This document shows, one piece after another, positions 12,379 to 22,704 of a stretch of 64,000 bases of DNA. Under the pieces are notes generated by a model. That model made no database searches, was not told the DNA's origin, and saw only the letters and a list, made by a program, of their open reading frames with translations. Location of the stretch: assembly GCA_036873755.1 (NCBI GenBank), contig JAVTVY010020499.1, positions 1-64,000 of the forward strand. The letters run 5' to 3'. The DNA is from Hanleya hanleyi. Its lineage: Eukaryota > Mollusca > Polyplacophora > Lepidopleurida > Hanleyidae. Each line of letters begins with the position of its first letter. The stretch's first letter is position 1. Both the position numbers and the translations under genes were made by a program.

Positions 12379-12717
12379 AATAGATTTGTGTTCAGTGCTC
12401 GAGCCAACCCAGTAGTCTTGTCAATCCTGTCTGTCAGGTGAAGTACATCCATGGAACCTACGACACAAATGGAGGGATAAGCATATCAAACCTGATACCA
12501 TCTTTTAGTATCCCAGGGTAGCCGAGTTGTAGATGCTATGTATTTTCACATTTCTAATTATTTCGCATGTAAAACCCTGTACACACATGTAGCTTTAAAC
12601 TGTTTATTTATTTGTACATAGTTTGAAATAAATTCCGTCCATTAATTTCGTGATATTGACATTGTTTATTTCTTTATACATGTACAGTCTGGTATTCTGC
12701 ATTGCTTTAAACACCGG

Positions 12718-12952
12718 GGGCCCTCGGTGGCCGAGTGGTCTAAGGCACTTCGCTGGTGACCGCTAGCCTCACACCGCTGAACCGGCACGGGTTCGAGCCC
12801 AGATGGTCCATGTTGAAAGTTTGTCAGTTACTTGCCGAAGAGCGGTGGTTCTCTCTGGGTACTCCGGCTTCCTCCACCAACCAAACTGACTGTCACCATA
12901 TGAGTGAAACAAACTTGAGTGTGACATTAAGCCAAATTCCCTCCTCCTGCTT
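12718..12952 (+). mobile_element. tRNA-derived SINE, copy A
   Basis: Box A is visible as TGGCCGAGTGGTCTAAGGC and box B as GGGTTCGAGCC. The body has GGTACTCCGGCTTCCTCC and the tail ATGAGTGAAACAAACTTGAG then TGTGACATTAAG. This is a type II (Leu/Ser-like) tRNA head. Copy B at 13714-13925 is the same family. Confidence 0.85.
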
Positions 12953-13713
12953 TAAACATCAAGTGTATTGTTCTAACGTAATGGAAATATATTCTTGTCT
13001 TTCTCCTGAACTTGTGTCTATCGGGACAACTAAGTGTAAATGAGTGAAATCTCATATGATATTTGCTAATTATGCAAAACTACCATCACTAGAGGTATGT
13101 AACTTTGATATGCAGTTTGAGTTAGCGAAAACAAGACTACATGCTACTTTACAGATAACAAATTTTCAGATCATATCTCAAGAATGACAATGCCAAACTA
13201 ACAGAACACATTTATATGTGGTCACGCAGCAGAAGCATATTGAAAGTCAGTGAAACCCACTCGTCTTTTCCCAGGTCCAACCGGGTTAATTTATGAAGAA
13301 TTGCTTATCACCAATACAGGTCATTTCGGCCCCCAAACCAACTCGTCCCCAACTTTAGTTAATTCGTCCCCAACTTTGACTTCCTAACACTGGGTCGAGT
13401 CAAATCGTGCCCAAACAAAAATCAAAGTTTACCAACAAATTTGCTTAAATATATGCTACGTTCAGAAAATGATAATGAAGACATTTTGTTTTATCGAATG
13501 GCAAGGTCTTCTGTTAAAATATGCAGATATATAGCACTTTTCTTAAGTACGCCTGGGAAACATATAAACAGCTAGCCCCTTCTTGACATGTTTGCATTAA
13601 TTAGTCCGTGCAGATTACATATTGATGGATATTTCATCTAAAATCAGTAAGGAATGTCTGTCCACGTGTCACAACAGTGTCATTGGAGTGCCTCCTATCC
13701 TGGTCAAAAATGT

Positions 13714-13925
13714 GAGGGCCCTCGGTGACCGAGTGGCCCTCTCGCTGTTGACCGCTAGCCTCACACAGCTGAACCGGTACGGGTTCTAGTCCAGCTGGTT
13801 CAGGAGTGAAAGTTTGTCAGTTACTTGCCGACGGGCGATAGTTCTCTGCGGGTACTCCGGCTTCTTCCACCAACCAAACTGACTGTCACCATATGAGTGA
13901 AACAACCTTGAGGCCAAATACCCCC
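13714..13925 (+). mobile_element. tRNA-derived SINE, copy B
   Basis: Same family as 12718-12952: GGGCCCTCGGTGACCGAGTG head, a decayed box B (GGGTTCTAGTC) and the same GGTACTCCGGCTTCTTCC body. The tail is shortened after GAAACAACCTTGAGG. Box A and box B substitutions suggest it is no longer transcribed. Confidence 0.8.
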
Positions 13926-15306
13926 CAAAATTTGCAATGCGAACAACGCAAGGATGGTATGGATGATGTTATGATATGCTAAATTGTATATATTATATCT
14001 CCTGTCGGTTGAAATTCAGAATGACATTACTTGCTTGAAATTGTAGTTTAAGAGCCGCTTCCCATACGGATTCTGCGGCCCATCAACACAATGCTTTATT
14101 TAAATTTCACTGTACGTTTCTCAGTTCAGTTAACATCTCACAAACGCTATATTTCAGATTAAATAAATGAGAAAGAATAAGCAAAGGGAGATACAAAAAT
14201 TAGGTCAATCTAGACATGAGCAAGATATTGTTAGACGAGAGATTAAATTATTTTTCCCCATTTACATTTATTGTGTACCGGTACGTTTTCTATAACACTT
14301 ACACATATTGCACACTGTTAAACGCTATTTGTGACGTCACTCTATTGTTAAAAGTGTACATTATTTTTCACGAATGTACAGCAAGTGTACATTTCTTTTT
14401 CTGGAAAGAAACGCTTCCGTCAGGTAACGCATGTAAGAAGACACGAACGACTAGTAAATGGGGCAATAGATTTCTCGATGTCGGTCTCCTGAAATCTACA
14501 AATGACAAAGCCAAACAGCACTGCAACAAGCGAATGGTCTTATTCAATTCAGCCGGAACTAACCGATGGAATTAAGTAATTTTCTGTAGGAAAAAAAAGT
14601 AGACTAGCGAAAAAAACACAACCCAGAAAGATACCATGCCGAATACAATGTAATAAATGCGCAAATTGCATATACATCTAGGAATTGCATAAACCTTTAA
14701 CTCCGAAAAGTGTTCTATTTATTTCAACGTTTATTGTAACCTACGGGTATCGAAAGAGTCGTCCAGCCGCGGACTGTAGTTTCTCTAAATTCGGTCACGA
14801 TTTCTTTTTGTGAGCGTTACACTATATGCCTTCTGATATACATACATTAAAACACCGACTGCCTCAAATATAGGTCTAATCTTTGGTTGTCGCCTGCTGG
14901 GCATTGATTGCAGACTAAGCAGTCAAAATATGACGCGTCTGTACATCGTAACACATTAATTTTCTGCCGTACGTATATGTGTGGGTACAAGTGAAATGTG
15001 TACCGGTAAAAGTGAATTCCTCAGACATTCCGTTAATTATGGGCCTGGTATGAGATCATGCGTATCGACATATGGATATGTAATTTGTATGTCTGCATGT
15101 TTTGGTTCATATGCGTTTCACGTAATGTAGATTGTGACACGTATATATCAATTACATATTTTTTTTTGTTACAAATCTTTGTAACGATAACGTGAGAGTT
15201 TCGGACCAGTCAAACGGGTTGTGAAAGTTTTGTTTCGTGTGCAAATGTGGTGTTTGTCCTGAAACAACCCTGATGTGTTACACAATACGGCCATTGTGTA
15301 TGTTAT
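13926..15306. other. Non-coding stretch with one repeat block
   Basis: No gene was recognised. A block at about 14035-14095 (AAGAGCCGCTTCCCATACGG) is inverted at about 22080-22135, inside foldback copy 2. A second block at 14367-14384 (TTTTTCACGAATGTACAG) matches the arms of the hairpin at 15599-15701. Confidence 0.45.
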
Positions 15307-15483
15307 TTATCGCCTTCGACATCGGGGAACGATTTTTCTGTGTTGAATAGATAAACAGCAGCCCAGGTAGGCGTATGCGTAAATTCCTTCCCATGTGATG
15401 GACTGTCCATCATGTAGGACGCCGTCAATCGCGTCCGAGTGTGCGTACTTGGCCCTTTGCAGTTCTTGTTCGAATGGTTCCAT
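15307..15483 (-). CDS. Small open frame, 58 aa, function unknown
   Basis: An ATG-started frame of 58 codons begins MEPFEQELQRAKYAHSDA and contains GQSITWEGIYAYAYLGCC. It is not low-complexity and lies on the same strand as, and downstream of, the Polinton-like ATPase relic, so it may be a fragment or small gene of that element. No family was recognised and chance cannot be excluded. Confidence 0.3.
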   Translation of the reverse strand: MEPFEQELQRAKYAHSDAIDGVLHDGQSITWEGIYAYAYLGCCLSIQHRKIVPRCRRR

Positions 15484-15598
15484 ACATGTAATTACCTGGG
15501 CCTATATCATGGCAATTTGTTCGGTTTGACATAGCTCATTTCATTCTTCGTGTAAGACGAAGAAGTAAATACATTATCGTTGGACTAACGTTCAAGTC

Positions 15599-15701
15599 GG
15601 AGAAAGACCTCGTAACTGTACATTCGTGAAAAAGAATCTACTCGGCGCTTCGCGCCTCGTCGATTCTTTTTCACGAATGTACAGTTACTCGGCCTTTCTC
15701 C
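15599..15701. repeat. Long hairpin, 27-bp perfect core arms
   Basis: The arms GTAACTGTACATTCGTGAAA.. (15612-15638) and their complement (15662-15688) are perfect over 27 nt. Outer matches GGAGAAAG/CTTTCTCC extend the stem to 15599 and 15701. The 23-nt loop contains GGCGCTTCGCGCC, itself self-complementary. Part of the arm (TTTTTCACGAATGTACAG) is dispersed at 14367-14384. Confidence 0.8.
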
Positions 15702-15854
15702 TTTACACAATGGTTGTTCGACGCTAAGACAGGATACTACGAGTCCATATTGACGCTGTAAGACGGTCACAATACGCAACAGTTCATAGACATATATGTA
15801 AGGGTTGAAATAATGCTGGCTGTTGGTACTGCAGAACGGGCTCTTAAAATTCTT

Positions 15855-16066
15855 CATCAACATCCGGAAAGAGCTCTATGGTATCCGGAAATACTTTCTC
15901 GAACGTGTACTTGCGCATGCTCACGGAAACTTTCCCGGCCTCCGAAGTTGTGACATCTGATCCTTTCTGCGGTATCCCGTGGTATTTTGACTCACTCGAA
16001 AAAATTCATCACTCTGACTTGTTTCAAGTAAAGGTCCGTCAAAGTTTGTGTGATCTCTGGAAGCAT
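15855..16066 (-). pseudogene. Possible small gene remnant beside the ATPase relic
   Basis: The minus frame from ATG at 16064-16066 reads MLPEITQTLTDLYLKQVRVM then NFFE, a TGA, and stays open for about 40 more codons (VKIPRDTAERIRCHNFGGRE and on). The peptide looks protein-like (amphipathic, charged) and has one nonsense codon. It follows the ATPase relic on the same strand. No family is assigned; a plus-strand frame over the same bases (15878-16069) is an alternative. Confidence 0.3.
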
Positions 16067-16092
16067 TGACGTATAGGCTGCCTGGGAATCAC

Positions 16093-16323
16093 CTAATTTT
16101 TCCGATTTTCGTTCTCTGTTTTGCCCCTGTGCTTGTCGACGGCTTTGTTCACCACGATGTCCCAAAAGCTGTTGTCTTCGTCGTACTCATCAACGTCTTC
16201 GTCATCGTCGTCAACATCGTCCTCGTCGCTGGAAACGTCATCTAGTACATCCAAGTCTCTCGAAGACTGACCTGGCCTTAAACTCGGGTGTCTCTCGGTC
16301 GCTATTGGATGAATATCGAGTTC
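16093..16323 (-). pseudogene. Acidic open segment downstream of the ATPase
   Basis: An open frame without an ATG reads ELDIHPIATERHPSLRPGQS, then a strongly acidic tract (DDVSSDEDDVDDDDEDVDEY), and ends in a basic tail before TAG. It probably belongs to the frame-shifted 3' part of the ATPase gene or to a separate small gene of the same element. An acidic tract alone is not diagnostic. Confidence 0.35.
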
Positions 16324-16436
16324 CTACTGTCTCCTAGGAATTAGGTGTATGCGTTGGTAGAGAGTACGGGGCTTGTTGACTGATCGGCGGTTTTACGGGG
16401 ATCGGTGTCCCCCGGTAGCCGTCTGGTGCGTGAAAG

Positions 16437-17866
16437 TTATCGCACTTTTCGGATGGATGTCGGATGCCGGTTATCGTGGGCACCTGAAGGACCTGTTGAG
16501 TCGGTTGATGTGATGGCAATGGGTACGCGAGTCCATACTTGTGCGGTTGTTGGCTTTGTCGCTGTTCCCGATCTGTGGCTCTGATCCGAATCGCGTTCCC
16601 GGGGCGATAGGTTTGTCAATAGTCTGCGTGCGTCGGGTGCATGGGGTTTTAAAAACAACAAAGAGATACCCGTAGAGGCGACTCATAGCTCGGTGAAAAG
16701 TTTTCATGAAATAATCGACGCTTTGAGGATAAATTCGTCTCCCGAAAACCCGGATTTGATGTCTGTCGATGGGGTTGTTGAAGAGAACGAAATAATGACA
16801 GTTTAGTGCGATACCCCTAGATGCCTTATCTTGAGGAAACAGATTCTGGTTAACCATATCTGACCTGGGCTTTTTGGGACGTATTCTGACCTATGAAGGG
16901 GGGGGGGGGGCCCTAATTATTTTTCTTACCCCTTGAGCTAGGGAGCTGAATCTTACCACACCATACCCTTGGGTCAAGCTCTACCAGAAAATGTCACAGT
17001 GACGTCATTTTCAAAAACGGCATTTTTTGGTCGATTTTTCGGTCAAGGTTTCCGATTTTTTTATTTATGCAATTTCTCCGCAAAAACTGCATGATAAATT
17101 AGTCAATATTAATGTCATGGGAAATAAATAGTTAAGGTCCACTTTTCATCGCGGAAAAGCAGAAATTTTGAAGAAACATGACGAAAAAATCACTTTTCTG
17201 GTACCCCACTTGGTCGCCATCTTGAATTTACCCTTGATCCTCTGCTCGGGGGGTCATGCAAATAGGCTCGAAATGACCCCAATATGATAAACTATAAAGT
17301 CACGGAGTTTCAGTTCTCCCTTTTTGTCGTTCCGGAGATAGCGCAGTAAGTTTGGTACGGGGGGGGGGGGGTATTTCGCCCCCCTCCCCAGGTCGGGTAG
17401 GGTTAAGATAGATAATGGAGAGATTGCGATGATGGGACCCTTTGGTGAAGAATAGGTCCGCGATTTTCGAATTTTCCTTGGCCACGCCCATCAGGTCATC
17501 GAATACGGTTATATTGATCTGGGTGGAATCGAAGTAATACGGTTCGTCTATATAGTGAGAAATTGCGGGAACGAAGCTCATTTTGTTTAATCACGTATTT
17601 TCGTACGCGGGCTGTCATTGTCTGTAGCACCAGACAACACGGGTATAGCTGATGGGCCCTTTCTCTAAGAATTTCATCACCCAGGACGTCTTCTCACACC
17701 CTGTCGAACCGCGCACCGTCATCGTATAAGGATGCACTACTCTACAGGTTTGACCCACAGGGGATGGATTCGGCGGTAATTTTGGGCTATACCTCAGACG
17801 AATATGTCTCAGCAGATTATCCCGACGAGAGAGTGTCTTTTGACAGAGTGTACTCGTACTCGACAT
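16437..17866 (-). pseudogene. Polinton/adintovirus-like packaging ATPase, broken
   Basis: This is the relic of an FtsK/HerA-type DNA-packaging ATPase of Polinton-like elements. Visible parts: an N-terminal degenerate zinc-finger-like segment (KTLSRRDNLLRH), HPYTMTV then a Walker A region GSTGCEKTSW (the usual glycine before KT is replaced), RVVWCYRQ, Walker B-like ITVFDDLM, TKGSHHRNLS, and in a separate piece QNLFPQDKASR and NNPIDRHQIR. Lesions: a TGA directly after RVVWCYRQ, another TGA shortly before MSFVP, a 557-bp MITE insertion at 16850-17406, and a frameshift at an A-run near 16650 after which KPHAPDARRL continues in another frame. A proline-rich tail may run to 16334. It is clearly non-functional. 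The family call is from motif memory. Confidence 0.8.
16850..17406. mobile_element. piggyBac-type MITE, copy 1, inside the ATPase relic
   Basis: TTAA at 16850-16853 and 17403-17406 flank about 549 bp. Inner termini are CCATATCTGACCTGGGC on one side and, on the other strand, CCCTACCCGACCTGGGG, an imperfect inverted repeat. The TTAA duplication and CC-starting ends fit non-autonomous piggyBac elements. The ATPase reading frame is in register on the two sides of the TTAA target. Inside are GATGGCGACC/GGCGG-type motifs and runs of 12 G. Copy 2 is at 35717-36260. Confidence 0.85.
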
Positions 17867-17917
17867 GGAGGATGCTCGGAGGGTGGATACAGACCGACTC
17901 TAATGGTTTACAAACGA

Positions 17918-17928
17918 CCTTATATGAC
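17918..17928 (-). promoter_or_regulatory. TATA box of the ATPase relic
   Basis: On the minus strand GTCATATAAGG lies 52 bp upstream of the ATPase ATG (17864-17866), followed by GTCGTTTGTAAACCATTAG. The same module, with TTATATAAGGTCGTTTGTAC, stands alone at 39593-39612 on the plus strand. The repetition argues that it is a real promoter element. Confidence 0.6.
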
Positions 17929-17934
17929 CACTTT

Positions 17935-18050
17935 ACTCATACTTCATTGAGTCGCTCATACCTCGTTGACTCACTCACTCTTTCTTCACTCATTCACTCA
18001 CTCACTCACTCACTCACGCTTTCTTCCCTTATTCACTCACTCACGAGCTT
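17935..18050. repeat. CACT/ACTC simple repeat
   Basis: Degenerate CACTCACTCACT with ATTC interruptions, directly upstream (minus sense) of the ATPase promoter. A GAGT-type array also adjoins the detached promoter at 39.59 kb, so the simple repeat is part of the shared module. Confidence 0.8.
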
Positions 18051-19095
18051 CCGAGCTCCCAACCGTCCCATCCCCGAGCTTCCGAGCTCCAAGCTCATAG
18101 ACAATAACAAATACATACAAATTAAAGCAGCATTGTGATATAAAATGACGTTATACATATATCCAAGAAGACAAGTTCAATTCGTACTTCTTGAAGCGTT
18201 AGCATGTTTCTCGTTAGAAATTTCCAAGACCATTATTTCATTATGTCAGTGATAACAAAAATATGTAAACGCACAATGCAATCCATTTCACTGGTAATTG
18301 TTCACTCTCCATTATCGTTGACGAACGTGACCCCGTTTCAGCGTCTATCATATATTTACTTGCCCAGTTGACATCGTTCATACTTTATCGACGTCTAATT
18401 CGATATACGAACAATTGTTTTTATGAATTTTGATTTTTGTGGATATACCTGCATATCAAACATGTTATGGTGAAACAAGGAACATTATGATGTTTGACTT
18501 TATTATATTCAAGCAGATTACACCAAAGAAGAGACTCTTTCAAAAAACTGCCAGTACATCAGCTCCTTAAATTCATACTGATTATGATCAGAATGCGGAA
18601 TAAATAGTGTACCAAAGAGGCTTTTCAGAAAATCACAAATGTAGCATTTCCGATGTAACAATGATGAATTTCAGATAGGTTAGGCTGCATTTCTACAAAC
18701 GCCGACTTGTCCGGCTAAGAAAAATACAAAAAGTTGTCACCTTTGGAGAGGTGTCTAGAGAGAACGGAACGGAATTATGGTCTCGATTATATGCCAATGG
18801 ATCGGCTAGTGTTATTTTGATTGAGAGCAGCCTTGTAAAATTTCACCAAGGTAATCTGTTGTTCGCTATTTCTGTCGAGATGTGTACCCCCATAGTGGGA
18901 CCGTTTGAAATAAAGCCCTTCAGATATTAATTATTAAATATATTCGGACAACAGAACTTCAGACAACACCAGATTCCGACAAATCCTGCACCTGTTCTCT
19001 GTGGTTTAACACCTGCCAAAGTACTCCGGAGGCGATGGAGACTGTAAATATCAGGTCCCCTGTGCAGACTGTAGAGCAGTCTTGGCATCGGGTAC
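18051..19095. other. Unassigned, no gene recognised
   Basis: Mostly AT-rich with stops in all frames. The last 140 bp before the foldback may be old coding DNA on the minus strand (a short frame with TRCQDCST), but this is too short to assign. Confidence 0.4.
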
Positions 19096-19101
19096 GTCGG
19101 G

Positions 19102-20684
19102 TATGGTTGGCGCCAGTGGACAAAATTTCACAAATAGCCCTCGGGTTAATTCGATTTAATCCTAGGGCTAAATCGACCAATTGTAATACATTTTCTACAC
19201 CCCGGATTATATTCATTTAGTTCTCGGACTAAATGATTTAGCCCTCGGGTCGATTTGATCCAGTCCTGGACTGAATGATTTAACCCGCGGACTAGATGAT
19301 TTAACCCGCGGACTAGACGATTTAGCCCGCGGACTAAATGCACTCAACCCTAGGTCTAATTTGATTCACTTAGGGCTAAATTGACCAATTATAATACATT
19401 TCCTAAACCTCGGGTTATATACATTTAGCTCTCGTACTAAACGATGTAGCCCTCGGGCTTGAATATTTAACCTCCGGAGTGATTGATTCAATCCTCGGAC
19501 TGAAGGATTTAACCCGCGGACTAGATGATTTAACCCGCGGACTAGATAATTCAGCACGGGGGCTGGATTATTTAGCCCGAGATCTGGATTGTCCAATCAA
19601 TTGTGCGTTTCTAGACCGCATATTTCACAAGCCTGGAGTTAGGCAAATTAACATGCCTACACCAGTATTCCCGTTAATCTTGGCTTGTAGTGCCATGGGA
19701 ATTCTGCCCAATTCTGCCCACACAGCAGCATTACATGCCTTTTTGTTCACCCCAAGAGTAAACTTGCAAAACTTGGTATGAACGCTTTCAATTGGGGAAC
19801 ATTCATGAATATCTCAACAGCCCAAATTTCGGAATTATATAAAAGAATTGGTTTGACCACGCTATCAAAAATCTTTGTGTACATGTAGTGCTGTATAACT
19901 ACCAGGCCTGGTACATTAAAGCCTGTAAGGAAGCAGATTACCGCCGTAAAACCGATGATAGCTTATCCAGCTGCTCTCAATGCAAAGCAAACACAAGCAG
20001 GATTTAACCCATGAATTCAGTATATGTTTACACTTTACTGATATCATGTCAAAGTGTTATTACTTGACAACGGGCAGTCATTTGGAGTCTGAGACTGACA
20101 GCCGAACAAATATGCAAGGATCAAAATGAACAAGCGCGCCAACTTTATACCAGGTGGCCATCTTCTTATCTTGCTCTTGATTAATATGCGGTCTAAAAAC
20201 GCACAATTGATTGGACAATCTAGCCCTCGGGCTAAATAATCCAGCCCTCGGACTAAATCATCTAGTCCGCGGGTTAAATAATTCAGTTCGAGGATTGATT
20301 CAATCACTCCGAGGGTTAAATATTCAAGCCCGAGGGCTAAATCGTTCCGTCCGAGAGCTAAATATATATAACCCGAGGTTTTGGAAATGTATCACAATTG
20401 GTCAATTTAGCCCTAAGTGAATCGAATTAGACCTAGGGTTAAGCGCATTTAGTCCGCGGGCTAGATCATGTAGTCCGCGGGTTAAATCATCCATGCCGAG
20501 GGTTAAATCATTCAGTCCTTGACAAGATCAAATCAACCCGAGGGCTAAATCGTTTTGTCCGAGAACTAAATGAATATAATCCGGGGTGTAGAAAATGTAT
20601 TACCATTGGTCGATTTAGCCCTAGGATTAAATCGAATTAACCCGAGGGCTATTTGTGAAATTTTGTCCACTGGCGCCAACCATA
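19102..20684. mobile_element. 1.58-kb foldback element with 21-bp subrepeats
   Basis: Terminal inverted repeats of about 520 bp (19102-19622 and 20180-20684) begin TATGGTTGGCGCCAGTGG. Each arm is built from 21-bp units around TTAACCCGCGGACTA or TTTAGCCCTCGGGCTAAA, many themselves palindromic, in two higher-order blocks of about 200 bp. A 6-bp duplication GTCGGG flanks it (19096-19101, 20685-20690). The roughly 560-bp centre has no recognised gene. Because the unit is 21 bp, the arms stay open and simulate a 7-residue repeat protein (RGLNHLV); this is an artefact. Confidence 0.9.
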
Positions 20685-20939
20685 GTCGGGTTCCCCGTTG
20701 CACTGGTTCGGAGAAAAGATGATCTATCCCACGGAGGGGATGAACAGAATAGTTCTTCAGATGCTGAGACCATATGGCTGTGAATTCACTGAGAAATCTA
20801 AGAATAAACAAACTATGGGTTTTTTACAATGATGATGGTGTTATGTTAGAAAGAGACTGTTTAGAGTTGTTTATAAAGTATAGCTGAAAGAGTTATTTGA
20901 GACTTTGAGACCGAGCTTGCTGTCCCGAATGCTAACGTC

Positions 20940-21440
20940 TGCTAACGATTACGAATAGTGATTAACTATACAGATTTGATATCTATGGAACATCATGATG
21001 TCTTCATCATCACTGGAAACTTTTTACCGCTTCTCTCTTTTTGTTTATGTATGCTAAGATTTTTTTTTGGTGCTAATGCTGTTATATGAAATAGGTATTT
21101 GAATTATGAACGCCGAGATTCTTTATTGGACGACGGCTGAATAACGATTGACGGACCAAACGTTTGTAATTGGCATTCGTTTGGGAAAAGTATAATGGTC
21201 AGTGATTAGGATTTTATGTATAGAATATCATCATGTCATGCGTACATCACTGAAAACTGTTGACCGCTTCTCTCTCGTAGGAAACCATCTCGTGTTCTTC
21301 TATTACTTTTACTTCATACACAATTGGATTTGGGGATAACTGTCATACGAAATAGATCTTTCGATTATTGACGCGGAAATTCTTTTATGGACTACGGCTG
21401 AATGTTGAATGTCGGATCTGACGCTTGATATTTAGACAAA
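20940..21440 (+). mobile_element. Two 3'-end fragments of a Penelope-type element
   Basis: At 20940-21180 and 21225-21440 the text matches the tail following the reverse transcriptases at 46.7 and 49.3 kb. Shared blocks are GGAACATCATGATGTCTT, ACCGCTTCTCTC, GACGCGGAAATTCTTTTATG and GGACGACGGCTGAAT. Both are in plus orientation, in tandem, and lack any coding part. Confidence 0.75.
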
Positions 21441-21507
21441 CCGCGACATGTAGAACCGTTGAACCAATGTACCACTAAACATGGACCATTATGACCATGA
21501 TAACCAG

Positions 21508-22414
21508 GAATGTAGGTCATTTTCCCCCCCCCTGTCATGTTCCCCCCCTGTCCCATTCCCCCCGTCATTTTCCCCCCCTGTCATGTTCCCCCCCCCTGGA
21601 CATATTCCCCCCCTGTCATATTCCCCCCCTTATATATTTACTTGTCCATATAGCTGTTGTGGGTTAAATATTTAGGTAATTTTTTCTTCCAGTAAAATAA
21701 TGCCAATTTTTATTTATCATAAACTGTTAGGGGAAAAGACAAATGTTGTTTTTTTAATGTAATTCCATCAATAAATTATTTTATTTTTACCAACCAATAA
21801 AAGTAACAGAATTATTTGAATGGCACAAGGAATCACCAACGCGACTACAATGTACAAAGAACACATACCAATATAACCTAATCAAAAATCAACCGATGAA
21901 CCTGTACATAGACAATTCCTCTATTCTATTTATATCTCCATCCGCCCATTTATTATTATTTACTTATTTATTTATTTATATATTTGTTTACTTATTTATT
22001 TGTTTATTTGATAATACAGCGCTTGTAAATATCTTTAACAAACTAAGAAATGTAACGTGTAATTAAAATAAAACATTGAGTTGATGGGCTGCAAAATCCG
22101 TACGGGAAGCGGCCCTTAAACTGCAATTTTAATCAATCAAAAATAATTTATTGATGGAATTACATTAAAAAACAACATTTGTCTTTTCCTGTAACAGTTT
22201 ATGATAAATAAAAATTGGCATTATTTTACTGGAAGAAAAAATTACCTAAATATTTAACCCACAGCAGCTATATGGACAAGTAAATATAAGGGGGGGGGGA
22301 ATATGACAGGGGGGGAATATGTCCAGGGGGGGAACATGACAGGGGGGGAAAATGACAGGGGGGGAATGGGACAGGGGGGGAACATGACAGGGGGGGGGGA
22401 AATGACTGTACTCC
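21508..22414. mobile_element. G-run foldback element, copy 2
   Basis: Same family as 10643-11362, inserted in the opposite sense: it begins GAATGTAGGTCAT and ends in the complement of GGAGTACAGTCAT. C-runs joined by TGTCAT, then TTTACTTGTCCATATAGCTG and the shared arm, mirrored at 22140-22400. The flanking 9-bp duplication is GATAACCAG/GATAAGCAG (21499-21507, 22415-22423; one mismatch). The centre (about 21780-22140) differs from copy 1 and includes sequence related to 14035-14095. No coding capacity. Confidence 0.9.
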
Positions 22415-22428
22415 GATAAGCAGCGTGT

Positions 22429-22514
22429 ATCTGGATGGCCTTGTGGTCAAAGGTGCCAGTCTTAAGTGCTGGTCTACCCATGTGGGGACGTGGATTCGAA
22501 TCCCACTCCAGAAA
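22429..22514 (+). tRNA. tRNA-Leu(UAA)-like gene or pseudogene
   Basis: An 86-nt type II tRNA fold can be drawn. Acceptor 5' ATCTGGA pairs with 3' TCCAGAA except at the first pair. The anticodon stem CCAGT/GCTGG closes a CTTAAGT loop, giving anticodon TAA. The long variable arm is CCCATGTGGGG, and the T arm is around GTGGATTCGAATCCCAC. Five T follow at 22521. The D loop lacks the usual A in box A (CCTTGTGG for CCGAGTGG). It starts 5 bp after the foldback target duplication. It could be a decayed gene or a SINE seed. Confidence 0.55.
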
Positions 22515-22704
22515 CGCACCTTTTTGTTAAATCGCGACATATTGTAAAACCACTGTACATATGTACTACTATATAAGGATAATTTTGACCGTAACAGCCA
22601 GCCTTGTCAAGATAGTTCGGTGATCCAAGGCGCCAGAAATGGTGATTCGTCAGTGTAAAGTCCTCCATTCCGCCTTTTTTGACGACATTTTCTGTGAATA
22701 CAAG

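Noticed and set aside
18955..19095. piggyBac C-terminal Cys-rich domain (TENRCRICR, TRCQDC)
   Set aside because: Only a few cysteine residues in conflicting frames; too short to support.
19146..20420. Open frames encoding 7-residue RGLNHLV-type repeat proteins
   Set aside because: They follow from the 21-bp subrepeat of the foldback arms and appear on both strands and both arms; no start context or other coding sign.
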